Source of the DNA: CAYQNU01 sp964419055
GTDB lineage: Bacteria; Bacteroidota; Bacteroidia; Flavobacteriales_D; Parvicellaceae
Assembly: GCA_964419055.1 (NCBI GenBank)
Contig: CAYQNU010000011.1
Location: 1-64,000, forward strand
Length of the DNA stretch: 64,000 nucleotides
Direction of reading: 5' to 3'
Positions 15,656 to 26,452 of the stretch are shown here, in pieces (positions within the stretch are counted from its first letter, which is position 1; each line of letters begins with the position of its first letter). Both the position numbers and the translations under genes were made by a program. The notes under the pieces are model-generated. The model saw only the letters and a list, made by a program, of their open reading frames with translations. It was not told where the DNA came from and ran no database searches.

Positions 15656-16513
15656 TTATTTAGCAATTTTTACTAAACTATTGTAGAGCAAACTGATCTC
15701 ATCTAATTTTTCCATTTCCTTTGATTTAGTGTAACTATTGATGAGATTGAGAACAATTCTAAGCAAGATATCTACATGGCTGCATTCTTCATAATACTTG
15801 GGTTCTACGGGTAAATTTATCTTTTTTAAATAAATTTCCACATCATCTTTTGTTAAAATACTGCCTTGATTAAATGGTGAAATGTAAAATTCCATTTTAT
15901 CTTCATTTTCGTTTTGAAGTCCTACCACAAAATGTCTGGGCAAATTGATACCTACTATCGGAATGTTGGCCAAACGAGCTACTTCTATATAAATGACCGA
16001 TAGCAATAATGGATTACCTTTTCTACGCTCCAATACTTTATTTAAAAAAGAATTTTTGGAAGAATAATAATCATCGTTATCTCCTTGAAAATGATATTCT
16101 TGAAAAAGTACCTCATTCATCTTTGAAATTTGTATTCTTCTGCTATCACTAGGTTTTAATTTGGATATCAATCGATCAGCCATCCGTTGAATCAAAGCTT
16201 TCACCTCCAACGTATTGAGATCAGGAAAATGATATTTGTTAATTAGCAACACGCCCGTTAACAGCTGTTTTCCACCTTTTTTAGTCCAATCAATTAACGA
16301 TTCAGTAACGTTTGTGAATTGAATTTCATGGATGATGTCTTCAATTCGATGCATAAATGTTTCACCTAAATCACTTTTTTCCCAAGCCTCCTCTAAATGC
16401 GGAACAGCGTCTATTCCAATGCTAAGAATTTCTTCTCGCACCTGAAAATAAATGGATTCATCTGAATCATCCACCAAATTTATCAATGCTTTTATTTGAT
16501 TTTCAGAGGCCAT
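15656..16513 (-). CDS. SirB1/transglutaminase-like family protein
   Basis: The 285-residue protein has the SirB1-type core RRKGNPLLLSVIYIEVARLANIP followed by VGINLPRHFVVG (about 165-200). This is a transglutaminase-like fold that usually lacks the catalytic cysteine, and no cysteine is present in the core here either. The N-terminal 100 residues look like short HEAT/armadillo helices. Activity is unknown and a structural role is likely. Its ATG follows the TAA stop of the nucleoside phosphorylase gene with no gap, so the two are probably translated together. Confidence 0.8.
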   Translation of the reverse strand: MASENQIKALINLVDDSDESIYFQVREEILSIGIDAVPHLEEAWEKSDLGETFMHRIEDIIHEIQFTNVTESLIDWTKKGGKQLLTGVLLINKYHFPDLNTLEVKALIQRMADRLISKLKPSDSRRIQISKMNEVLFQEYHFQGDNDDYYSSKNSFLNKVLERRKGNPLLLSVIYIEVARLANIPIVGINLPRHFVVGLQNENEDKMEFYISPFNQGSILTKDDVEIYLKKINLPVEPKYYEECSHVDILLRIVLNLINSYTKSKEMEKLDEISLLYNSLVKIAK

Positions 16514-17404
16514 TTATAATTTTTCTAAAACTATTTTTATTAAATTATCTATTGGCACTGTATAGTCTTTTGAATAGGTTTTATTGTAACGATTTGCGAT
16601 TATGGCACATACTGTACAAGCATTATGTCCCAACAAACCTGCAAGTCCATAAAGGGCGGAAGTTTCCATCTCAAAATTAGTAATTCTATGTTCACCGCTT
16701 TTAAAACCGTTAAGATGTTCATTTAAATCAGGCATACTCGCTCTTAATCTCAAACTTCTTCCTTGTGGACCATAAAAACCATTAGCAGTTGCTGTAATTC
16801 CTACAGTCATTCCATCCTTTAATTTGTTGATTAATGCATCTGAACCTTTAGCAAAATAAGGTGGATTACAATAGTTTGGCCAATTAATTTGATTCAAGAA
16901 ATTTTTTTGTAGTTCTAATTCATCAGCTTCAAATTCAGCATCATAAAATCCTAATAAACCGTCAAAACCTAATCCATAGGAAGAAATGACATAACTATCT
17001 ACAGGTATGTCGGCTTGCAGGGCTCCACTTGTTCCAATTCTAATTATATTTAAACTTGTGGTGTTCGGTTTTGGTAGACGTGTGTTTAAATCAATATTAA
17101 AAAGAGCATCCAATTCATTGATAACAATATCGATGTTGTCACAACCAATACCCGTTGAAACAGCACTTATTCTTTTTCCTTTATAGGTTCCTGTATGGGT
17201 TACAAACTCTCGCTTGGCAACTTTATACTCAATGACATCAAAATATTTTGAAATTTGTTCAACACGGTTTTGATCACCAACCACAATTATGTTTTCAGCA
17301 ATTTGATGGGGTAATAAATCTAAGTGATAAATACTTCCTTTTGGAGTTATAATAAGCTCGGAAGAAGCTATAGGTTGTGTATGTGTGATGGTTTTTTTAA
17401 TCAT
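16514..17404 (-). CDS. Nucleoside phosphorylase, uridine phosphorylase-like
   Basis: The 296-residue protein belongs to the PNP/UDP family, which splits nucleosides with phosphate into base and ribose 1-phosphate. Motifs seen: VVGDQNRVEQIS (phosphate-binding start), VSTGIGCDNIDIVINEL, IRIGTSGALQ, and ITNFEMETSALYGLAGLLGH, the family ribose-binding Met-Glu segment. The long helical insert between about 120 and 185 is seen in Bacteroidota members. Uridine is the likeliest substrate, but specificity cannot be read with confidence. It is the first gene of the pair with the SirB1-like gene. Confidence 0.85.
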   Translation of the reverse strand: MIKKTITHTQPIASSELIITPKGSIYHLDLLPHQIAENIIVVGDQNRVEQISKYFDVIEYKVAKREFVTHTGTYKGKRISAVSTGIGCDNIDIVINELDALFNIDLNTRLPKPNTTSLNIIRIGTSGALQADIPVDSYVISSYGLGFDGLLGFYDAEFEADELELQKNFLNQINWPNYCNPPYFAKGSDALINKLKDGMTVGITATANGFYGPQGRSLRLRASMPDLNEHLNGFKSGEHRITNFEMETSALYGLAGLLGHNACTVCAIIANRYNKTYSKDYTVPIDNLIKIVLEKL

Positions 17405-17629
17405 AAAGTAAAAGTATAAATTTTAAATAAATGTTCTTGCTTCTTTACTGATTTTTTATTTTTTTTCATTTTTATTTGAACCATTCCATTTCATAAGTGT
17501 AAGGATGATTTGTAAAAATCATAATGCGATAAAAATGAAAGGATTGTCTTAATGTCACTTTCTTTAAAATTTCCGTTATTATTTTTTCGTAGAACCGAAT
17601 AATATTACGAACTTTGTAAGTTGATTATT

Positions 17630-20600
17630 ATGAAATTAAAAGAACAAATGAGATTATATCTTTTTATTATAGTAGCTTTTTTTATCAGTTTATCTGCCGT
17701 TTCTCAAGATGGTCCAAAGGTAGTATTAGATGGGAAAATCACAGATCCAGGTAAAAAAAGTATTCCCGGTGTAACTATTACCCTAAAAAAGGGAAGCACC
17801 GTTTTAACTTCTGTTACTACATCATCCAATGGTAAAATACCCACCATAAATATCCCAATGGGAGAAATTTATTCAATTGTAGTAGCAAAAGATGGTTACG
17901 TTTCCAAAGAAATTAGATTGGATTTTAAAACAGGTTATTTTCCAGAAGATTCTCCGGAAATTATGCCGGTAGATATGCCCATTGATTTAATTTTGAAAAA
18001 ACCTGATGTTGATTACACGCCCATTTCCAATGGTTTTGTTATCGGGGGAATGAAAATTGATCCCACCACTGGAGCAGTAGCTTACGATTATAAATTCTCA
18101 GAAGCACAGAAGAAAAAATACGATGATTTCATTAAGGAAATTGATGGCAAAGCGAATGCTGACGAACAAAAGTTTAAAGATTTAGTCGCTGCGGCAGATA
18201 AGGCTATAGCTGAAAAGAAATTTGATGTGGCTGTTACCAATTATGAAGAAGCTGTTAAAATTAAAAATGATCCTGCTGTAGTTGCAAAATTAGCCGATGC
18301 TAAGAAAAAGGCCGAAGATTTTAAAAAGTACAACGAAAAAATGGTAGAAGCCAAAAAAGCTTATGATTCCAAAGATTATGGTTATGCCAAAAAATTATAC
18401 GAAGAAGCTTCTGTTTTACAACCCACCGAACCTGAACCAAAAGCAAAAATTACCGAGATTACAGCCATTATAAATGCTGAAATGGGTAAAGAGCAAGAGT
18501 ACGCCAAATTAATTGCTGAAGCCGATAAAGCTTTGATGAACGAAGATTTTGATGTAGCTATTACCAAATACGAGGCGGCAATTAAACTTAAACCTACCGA
18601 ACAACACCCTAAAACGGAATTAGCAAAAGCCAAAGATTTGAAAGCCAAAAAAGCTGCTGATGCTGCTAATGCCGCAAAAGCAAAAGCTGATTTTGATAAG
18701 TTTATGGCATCTGGAGACACCAAATTAGGGGCTAAAGATTTTGATAATTCCATTGCTGAATATAAAAAAGCTTTAGATTTAAATGTAGATAATACAGCAG
18801 CAAATGCCAAAATCAAAGCAGCACAAGATGCCAAAACTGCCTTTGAAAAAGAAAAAGCAGAAGCGGATGCAAAAGCAAAAGCTAAACAAGATTTTGATGC
18901 TTTCATAGCTGCAGGAAATGCAAAAATGACTTCCAAAGAATATACGGAAGCCATTTCAGAATATCAAAAAGCGAAAGCATTAAACGTTGATAATACTACA
19001 GCTGATGCTAAAATTAAAGCAGCTCAAGATGCCAAAAATGCTGAAGATGCAGCCAATGCCAAAAAGGTTGAATTTGACAAATTCATTGCCAATGGTGATA
19101 GCAAATTAGGAAGTAACGATTTTGATAATGCCGTTGCAGAATACCAAAAAGCATTGGCCACAGCAATAGACAACACCACTGCTAATGCCAAAATTAAAGC
19201 GGCACAAGACGCCAAAAAAGCCTATGAAAAAGAACAAGCTGATAAAGCAGCTGCTGATGCTGCTAACGCCAAACGAACTGAATTCGATAAGTTCATTGCT
19301 GATGGTGATAGCAAATTAGGAAGCAACGATTTTGATAATGCTGTTGCCGAATACCAAAAAGCATTAGCCACAGCAGTGGACAACACCACTGCTAATGCCA
19401 AAATCAAAGCGGCACAAGACGCCAAAAAAGCATATGAAAAAGAACAAGCTGATAAAGCCGCTGCCGATGCTGCTAACGCCAAACGAGCTGAATTCGATAA
19501 GTTCATAGCCGATGGTGATAGCAAATTAGGAAGCAACGATTTTGATAATGCTGTTGCAGAATACCAAAAAGCATTAGCCACAGCAGTCGATAATACCACT
19601 GCTAATGCCAAAATCAAAGCGGCACAAGACGCCAAAAAAGCTTACGAAAAAGAACAAGCGGATAAAGCTGCTGCTGATGCTGCTAACGCCAAACGAGCTG
19701 AATTTGATAAGTTCATTGCCGATGGAGACAGCAAATTAGGCAGCAACGATTTTGATAATGCCGTTGCCGAATACCAAAAAGCATTGGCTACAGCAGTCGA
19801 TAACACCACTGCTAATGCCAAAATAAAAGCGGCACAAGACGCTAAAAAAGCCTATGAAAAAGAACAAGCTGATAAAGCAGCTGCTGATGCTGCTAACGNN
19901 NNNNNNNNNNNNNNNNNNNNNNNNNNNNNNNNNNNNNNNNNNNNNNNNNNNNNNNNNNNNNNNNNNNNNNNNNNNNNNNNNNNNNNNNNNNNNNNNNNTC
20001 ATAGCCGATGGTGATAGCAAATTAGGAAGCAACGATTTTGATAATGCTGTTGCCGAATACCAAAAAGCATTAGCCACAGCAGTGGACAACACCACTGCTA
20101 ATGCCAAAATCAAAGCGGCACAAGACGCCAAAAAAGCATATGAAAAAGAACAAGCTGATAAAGCCGCTGCCGATGCTGCTAACGCCAAACGAGCTGAATT
20201 CGATAAGTTCATAGCCGATGGTGATAGCAAATTAGGAAGCAACGATTTTGATAATGCTGTTGCAGAATACCAAAAAGCATTAGCCACAGCAGTCGATAAT
20301 ACCACTGCTAATGCCAAAATCAAAGCGGCACAAGACGCTAAAAAAGCTTATGAAAAAGAACAAGCGGATAAATCTGCTGCCGATGCTGCTAACGCCAAAC
20401 GAGCTGAATTCGATAAGTTCATAGCCGATGGTGATAGCAAATTAGGAAGCAACGATTTTGATAATGCTGTTGCAGAATACCAAAAAGCATTAGCCACAGC
20501 AGTCGATAATACCACTGCTAATGCCAAAATCAAAGCGGCACAAGACGCTAAAAAAGCCTATGAAAAAGAACAAGCGGATAAATCTGCTGCTGAAATAGCC

Positions 20601-23600
20601 GCACAAAAACGAGCTGAATTCGATAAGTTCATTGCCGATGGTGATAGCAAATTAGGCAGTAATGATTTTGATAATGCCATAGCTGAATACCAAAAAGCAT
20701 TAGCCACTGGAGTAGATAACCCAACTGCAACTACAAAAATTAAGGAAGCTAATGCTGCAAAGATTGCCTACGCCAAAGAACAAGCCGATAAATCAGCTGC
20801 TGAAATAGCTGCACAAAAACGAGCTGAATTCGATAAGTTCATTGCGGATGGAGATAGCAAATTAGGAAGTAACGATTTTGATGATGCCATAGCAGAATAC
20901 AATAAAGCATTAGCCACTGGAGTAGATAACCCAACTGCAACTACAAAAATAAAAGAAGCAACAGCAGCTAAAGCAGCATATGCTAAGGAATTAACTGATA
21001 AAGCTAATTCAGAGGCCAATGCTAAAAAAGCAGAATTTGAAGGATTCATAAATACTGGAAATGATCAAGTTTCAAATAAACAATTTGATGCAGCTATTAC
21101 AGAATATACTAAAGCGTTGAATTTAAATTTTGATAACCCAACCGCTCAGGCTAAAATTAATGCGGCCAAAGATGCTAAGTTAGCTCATGAGAAAGAAGTA
21201 GTTAATGCGAGTAAAGCCGAGGAGTTCAATAACTTAATTAAACAAGGAGATGAGGCTACGGCAAATAAAGAATGGGATAAAGCCAAAGAATTCTATACTA
21301 AAGCCAATCAAGTAAATCCAACTGATAAGACTCCTCAAGAGAAAATTAACAATGTAAATACTTTGATGGCTGCTGAAACTGCTGGAGAACAAGAAAATTT
21401 ATTTAACTCTATTATTGCCAAAGCAGAAGAGTTAAAAACAGCTCAGGATTATAAAAAAGCAAAGGAATTATTAACAAAAGCAAAAACTAATTTTCCTGCA
21501 AAAACAGGAATAGTGGATCAAAAAATCAAAGAAATTGATGATATTATTGCTGCCAATGCTGCTAAAGAAAAACAATACAACGATTTGTTAGCGTTAGCAG
21601 ATAATAGTTTTGAAAGTCAAAAGTGGGAGGCGGCAAAAGAAAATTACATCAAAGCAAAAGCGGTTTTTGATCGCGAATATCCAACCAATCAAATTGCTAT
21701 TATTGATAAAAATATTGAAGACGCAAAAAATAAGGCAAATCAAAATGCTGAATTAGAGGCTAAAAAGCAACAATACAATGCTTTAATGACAAAGGCCAAA
21801 GGTGAATTTGATGGTAAGAATTATGAAGCGGCATTAACAACCTATAAAGAAGCAAAGGTTTTAATGCCTTCTGAAACAGCTCCTCAACTAAAAATAGATG
21901 AAATAAACAAAATAATAGCAGATTTGGCTAAAAGTTCAGCAACCGAGCAAGCCTATAAAGATGCTATAAAAGCGGCTGACGCTGCAAGAGATGCCGCTTT
22001 TGCTGCTGAGGATTCAGATGCTGCAAAAACAGCTAAAGATTTATATTCTAAAGCAAATCAAATTAAATCATCGGAAACATATCCTCAATCACAAGTAGAT
22101 TTGTTAAATGCAAAAATAAAAGAATGGTCGGATAAAGAGCAAGATGAGGCTTATATGAAAATAATTGCTAAAGCAGATGAATTATTGGCTGAGAAAAAAT
22201 ATGAAGATGCTAAAAAATTATACACTAGGGCAAATACGCTAAAACCATCTGATGCATATCCTCCTAAAAAAATAAAAGAAATAGAAGGGTTATTAGCAGG
22301 TGCTGATGTAGAAAAAAAATATCTTGATGCAATTAAAATAGCTGATGCTGCGCGTGATGCCGCTATTGCAGCTGAAGATTCGGATGCCGCCAAGGGAGCC
22401 AAAGACTTATATTCTAAAGCCAACCAAATCAAATCCGATGAAAAATATCCTCAATCTCAAGTAGATTTGTTAAACGCAAAGATAAAAGAATGGTCAGATA
22501 AAGAACAGGAGGCAGCTTATATGAAAATCATTGCCAAAGCAGATGAATTATTCAACGCACAATCATGGGATGATGCCGAAAAATTATACACACGTGCTAA
22601 TACTTTAAAACCTTCTGATCCTTATCCACCAGCGCAATTAAACAAAATTAGAGAAAACAGAGGTGCAGCCATAACAACAGACAAATACAATGAATTCATT
22701 AAAAAAGGAAATGCTGCATTTGAAACGGAGAATTATATCATTGCATTAAATGCCTATCAAGATGCTTTAGGTATAAAAGAAAATGCTGTTTTCCCGAAAA
22801 ATAGAATAGATGAAATCAATGCTCTTCTTAAAAAGAAAAAAGAAGCCGAAGCAAAAGCAAATAATGCCGTAGTAGCTAACAAACCACCAGATCCTTTCCC
22901 ATATGGTGAAGAAACAACCATGTCTGAGGAAGAAATGGCCAGATACATGCAAGATGGTCGCATCAACACTAATGATGATAGAGCTAAAGCAGTAAATACA
23001 GTGAAGGAAAATTTCTCCACAACTTTTGATGACGAAAAGTCTAAATCAACTTCACGAACTGAAAATTCTGAAACCTACTATCACAAGATAGAAGCTGAAA
23101 AGGAAGTGAGAGATCAAGAAAGTGATAATACTCGTCAAACCAATGTAACTAAAATTGCTGATTTTCAAGATAAAGAATTTGGTAAGTTTGAAGATAAACG
23201 CGTAGTTGAAGCGGATCGTTCCAATACTATTCACGAAACCAATCAAAAAATGACCTCCGATCGGAGTGTGGCTGATGTAAAAGCAGATGACAGACGTCAA
23301 GGAGTTATTGCCAATGTTGAAGGTTATAAAGATACCGAATATGAGCGCTATGAAGTGAAAAACGTAACTGAAGTAGATCGCTCAGCAAGCATTTATGAGA
23401 ATAATCAAAAAATGACTTCTGATAGAAGTGTTGCTGATATAAAAGCAGATGACAGACGTCAAGGAGTTATTGCCAATGTAGAAGGTTATAAAGATACCGA
23501 ATATGAGCGTTATGAAGTGAAAAACGTAACTGAAGTAGACCGCTCAGCTAGCATTTATGAGAATAACCAAAAAATGACTTCTGATAGAAGTGTAGCTGAT

Positions 23601-24641
23601 ATAAAAGCAGATGACAGACGTCAAGGAGTTATTGCCAATGTAGAAGGTTATAAAGATACCGAATATGAGCGTTATGAAGTGAAAAACGTAACTGAAGTAG
23701 ACCGCTCAGCTAGCATTTATGAGAATAACCAAAAAATGACTTCTGATAGAAGTGTAGCTGATATAAAAGCAGATGACAGACGTCAAGGAGTTATTGCCAA
23801 TGTAGAAGGTTATAAAGATACCGAATATGAGCGTTATGAAGTGAAAAACGTAACGGAGGTAGACCGTTCGTCTAGCATTTATGAGAATAACCAAAAAATG
23901 ACTACAGATAGAAGTGTTGCGGACATCAAAGCGGATGAAAGAAGAGAACGCGCCATCCCTGAAGTTGAAAAATATAAAAATTTCCAAACAAATTTGGAGG
24001 ATAACAATCAAACCAAACAGGAAGTAGCAACTTATAGCAACTATACAGCTAAAGAGGATATGATGGATAAATATTCCAAATTTGCTAATGACGCAGATAT
24101 ACCTCGTCAGGATAACATCAAAGCAGTTGACATCTATAAGGACAAAACATTGGATCAAAATAAAGATATTGCAGCTAATACCATCAATAAAAATGATCAA
24201 ACGTCTGAAAAAATTGCAGCAGTGAATACTAAACAGGCAACTCTTTACACGGATGAAGATAAAACACGTGAAAAGAATGTGAGTAATGTGTCTGATTATA
24301 AAGATACCAAGTTGAATGCTGAAGGTAACAATGCTGCTTCAAAAAATGGTAAAGGTTATGATGTGTCTCAGCAAATTGAAGCTCAAAAAAACGTAGCTCC
24401 TACCGCTTTTTCAGATGCTAATGTTGATCCGTTGGCTTCAACTTATCCTCAGGGAGTAACCGAAAAAAGCTTTCAAAGAAAAAATGCTAAAGGAGAAATA
24501 ATAGAATTTACTATCCTCAGAATCGTAGTGGAAGGAAATAAAGCTAATGAGTATAAAAAAGTAACTACCCAATGGGGAGTAAATTACTTTAAAAATGGAT
24601 CAGCTATTTCTCAACATATTTGGGATACGGAAACTAATTAA
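17630..24641 (+). CDS. Giant secreted TPR-like and coiled-coil repeat protein, interrupted by an assembly gap
   Basis: One gene spans the N gap; with the smallest in-phase filling (24 bases) it encodes 2311 residues. The start is the ATG at 17630, preceded by GAACTTTG (7 of 8 to the -7 consensus), not the TTG at 17621. Order of parts: signal peptide (about 1-26, ending VSQ); a carboxypeptidase-regulatory-like beta domain (about 30-115); at least 24 TPR-like units, each with the GD..L..F..A...Y..A pattern; a core of 70-residue units nearly identical in DNA; a 122-residue two-unit duplication near 21975-22700; a linker; a 54-residue charged repeat array (23193-24002); and a conserved-looking tail ending YFKNGSAISQHIWDTETN. 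It should form a very long alpha-helical rod outside the cytoplasm. Function is unknown; adhesion, envelope scaffold or motility are all possible. Confidence 0.85.
19071..21036 (+). repeat. Tandem 210-bp repeat array (70 residues per unit)
   Basis: Units begin at 19071, 19281, 19491, 19701, then after the gap at 20197, 20407, 20617 and 20827, exactly 210 bp apart. Units from 19281 to 20616 differ at only a few positions. Variant signatures recur in order on both sides of the gap: the unit at about 20001 matches the one at about 19295, and the next matches its successor. Confidence 0.95.
19899..19998. other. Assembly gap of 100 N inside the 210-bp repeats
   Basis: Exactly 100 N, a conventional filler for a gap of unknown size. 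The repeat phase on both sides demands 24 + 210n bases here, which keeps the frame. The 100-base filler does not, so the apparent frameshift is an artefact. Confidence 0.97.
23193..24002 (+). repeat. Tandem 162-bp repeats (54 residues per unit)
   Basis: Units start at about 23193, 23355, 23517, 23679 and 23841. The units at 23517 and 23679 read as identical over all 162 bases, the one at 23355 differs at a few silent sites, and the outer units are diverged. Each encodes NVTEVDRSASIYENNQKM, then SDRSVADIKADDRRQ and the GYKDTEYERYEVK segment. Confidence 0.95.
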
Positions 24642-24921
24642 CGTAAACTATGAGACAAGGTAAAACCTTAATTAAGGTATAGTACGTCAAATTTCATTTA
24701 GTTCATTGATAGTTTTAGTTGGACTTTAGACCCATTGGAACTGAATATTCGGATTTATAAACATTACATATAACCGACAGCGATCTTAACGGTTGGTAAA
24801 ATCCATGGGTTACTTTTAAACCAATATTCTTCCGGAGTATGGTTAATCTTGGAATAATAATAAAGTAATTGATAGACTCTTTACTATGCTTAAATACTAC
24901 CTTAAGAGTAGTTCAAATCAA
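24642..24921. other. Intergenic region between convergent genes
   Basis: These 280 bases hold the palindrome ACCTTAATTAAGGT (24665-24678) but no clear terminator, promoter or gene. Confidence 0.5.
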
Positions 24922-26385
24922 CTATGGATTTCTGAATAAAACACGACTGTTTGTGCCATACGAGTTAAAGTTCCCTTCATTTGCGTCATCTATATCTCCA
25001 CCTTGTGAATTTCTTTTATTTAAATCACGTTCCCATTTGAAATTTTGTATTTCACCTTGCAAATCACTGTGCAATAAAGCATAATCGTTGGTTACTAAAT
25101 CAGGTAAATAAAAGATAAAACGTTTGTTGTTAAACTGACCAATTTTATAATAGTGCCACATTTGGTAGGGATATGCACTGGGTTCATTTGGTCGGTCATC
25201 TACCTTATTGGGTGGTCCGTATTTTAAGTAAATTCTACCTCTATCCGTTTCATAACCTCGTTTTACTTTGGTTCCAAACATCTGATGCACCAATTTCACT
25301 TGTTTCAAATATCCTTCCCAAGCCATTTCTGGATTTTGGTAGTCTTGATTAATCCAAAAACTATAAATAAACTGTCTTTTTTCAGTTTCGGTTAATGAAC
25401 TCATTTGATTAGCCATCATTCTATTCTCTAGTACACCTGCAATGGGCGATAAACAATAAATATACTCTTCTAATGAATCAACTGGCATTCGCGCTACAAA
25501 ACTGTTTTCAAATTCTACATCACGAATAAAAGAGAGTTCCATAGTTATAGTGTTAGAAACGCGTCTAAAAGGAGTCCTTTTTTCAGTGATTAATTGGTTT
25601 TTATCATCTCTGATTTGGGCTACAATCTCATAATCACCCGTTGGAAGAGATTTGATATCAAAATAATAGAGTATAGGAACAACGGTTTCTACTTTTCCTC
25701 TAACATTTTTTTGAAAAACACCTGCTACACTTTTTGTTTTGGTATTCTCAATATAGTGGGTTATAAGGAATTTCCCTTCCTTTCCAAAAGTTTCTAATGT
25801 GTTATAAATTTCAAAATAATAGGCAATGCGTTCATATTCATCAGAATAAAAGTCACCCACCATGGGCACCATTTTCATTCCAGATTTAGTAAAAACCGTT
25901 TCTTCAGTAGAAGGTGAGAAATTTGTTATTAGTTGAATATCAGATATTTCTACGTGATCTGATTTATAGTTCAAAGAAAAGGTATTGGTAATACTTTGTT
26001 CTGTGGCTCTAGGATTGTTTTTATCTTTTACTACGATTTCTAATTCATATTGACGATTATTAGGAAGTTGTATTCTTTTCACATCTACCATATCATCATA
26101 TAAATCATTAATGCTTGTTTCGGGATTAACTAATGTATATTTTTGAAAGGTGACAATACTATCCGTGTCTTTGGTTTTAATAATTTGAGTTATTTCAATA
26201 GAACATTTAGGAACACTATCCGAATTTAAGACATACGTCAATGACTTGGCATAAAGGTAAATGTAAGATTCAACGTATGTTCCAGATGGAGAATTAAAGG
26301 TTTTTTGATTGAAAATGGCATCCACTTGCGACCAAATAAAACTGCCTTGAAGGAGAGTTAAACAAATTAATAATGAACGCAACAT
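24922..26385 (-). CDS. GWxTD domain-containing exported protein
   Basis: The 487-residue protein starts with a signal peptide (about 1-19). Beta-rich regions with Ig-like character fill about 90-300. The GWxTD domain lies at about 325-445, with RGYETDRGRIYLKYGPPNKV, then YPYQMWHYY and RFIFYLPD in order; the tryptophan of the name is tyrosine here (GYETD). The domain is common in Bacteroidota and Acidobacteria but has no established function. It ends convergently towards the giant repeat gene, 280 bases away, so it is not part of the same operon. Confidence 0.85.
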   Translation of the reverse strand: MLRSLLICLTLLQGSFIWSQVDAIFNQKTFNSPSGTYVESYIYLYAKSLTYVLNSDSVPKCSIEITQIIKTKDTDSIVTFQKYTLVNPETSINDLYDDMVDVKRIQLPNNRQYELEIVVKDKNNPRATEQSITNTFSLNYKSDHVEISDIQLITNFSPSTEETVFTKSGMKMVPMVGDFYSDEYERIAYYFEIYNTLETFGKEGKFLITHYIENTKTKSVAGVFQKNVRGKVETVVPILYYFDIKSLPTGDYEIVAQIRDDKNQLITEKRTPFRRVSNTITMELSFIRDVEFENSFVARMPVDSLEEYIYCLSPIAGVLENRMMANQMSSLTETEKRQFIYSFWINQDYQNPEMAWEGYLKQVKLVHQMFGTKVKRGYETDRGRIYLKYGPPNKVDDRPNEPSAYPYQMWHYYKIGQFNNKRFIFYLPDLVTNDYALLHSDLQGEIQNFKWERDLNKRNSQGGDIDDANEGNFNSYGTNSRVLFRNP

Positions 26386-26452
26386 AAGTTTAAATTTTAA
26401 ACGAATATACTAAAAATGATTGAAATAGCTCTCAAAAAGAAAGAGTATTTAA

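Noticed and set aside
19071..21036. CRISPR array
   Set aside because: The 210-bp units are contiguous coding repeats without spacers; the 7-bp CTAGnnT array at 40921 likewise has no spacers.
18382..21049. Several Ala/Leu/Ser-rich minus-strand frames opposite the giant gene
   Set aside because: They repeat with the same 210-bp period and are mirror images of the Ala/Lys-rich coding strand; no starts or promoters.
17621..24641. Reading the giant gene as two genes or a pseudogene
   Set aside because: The split occurs only at the 100-N filler; repeat phase on both flanks is consistent with one intact frame.
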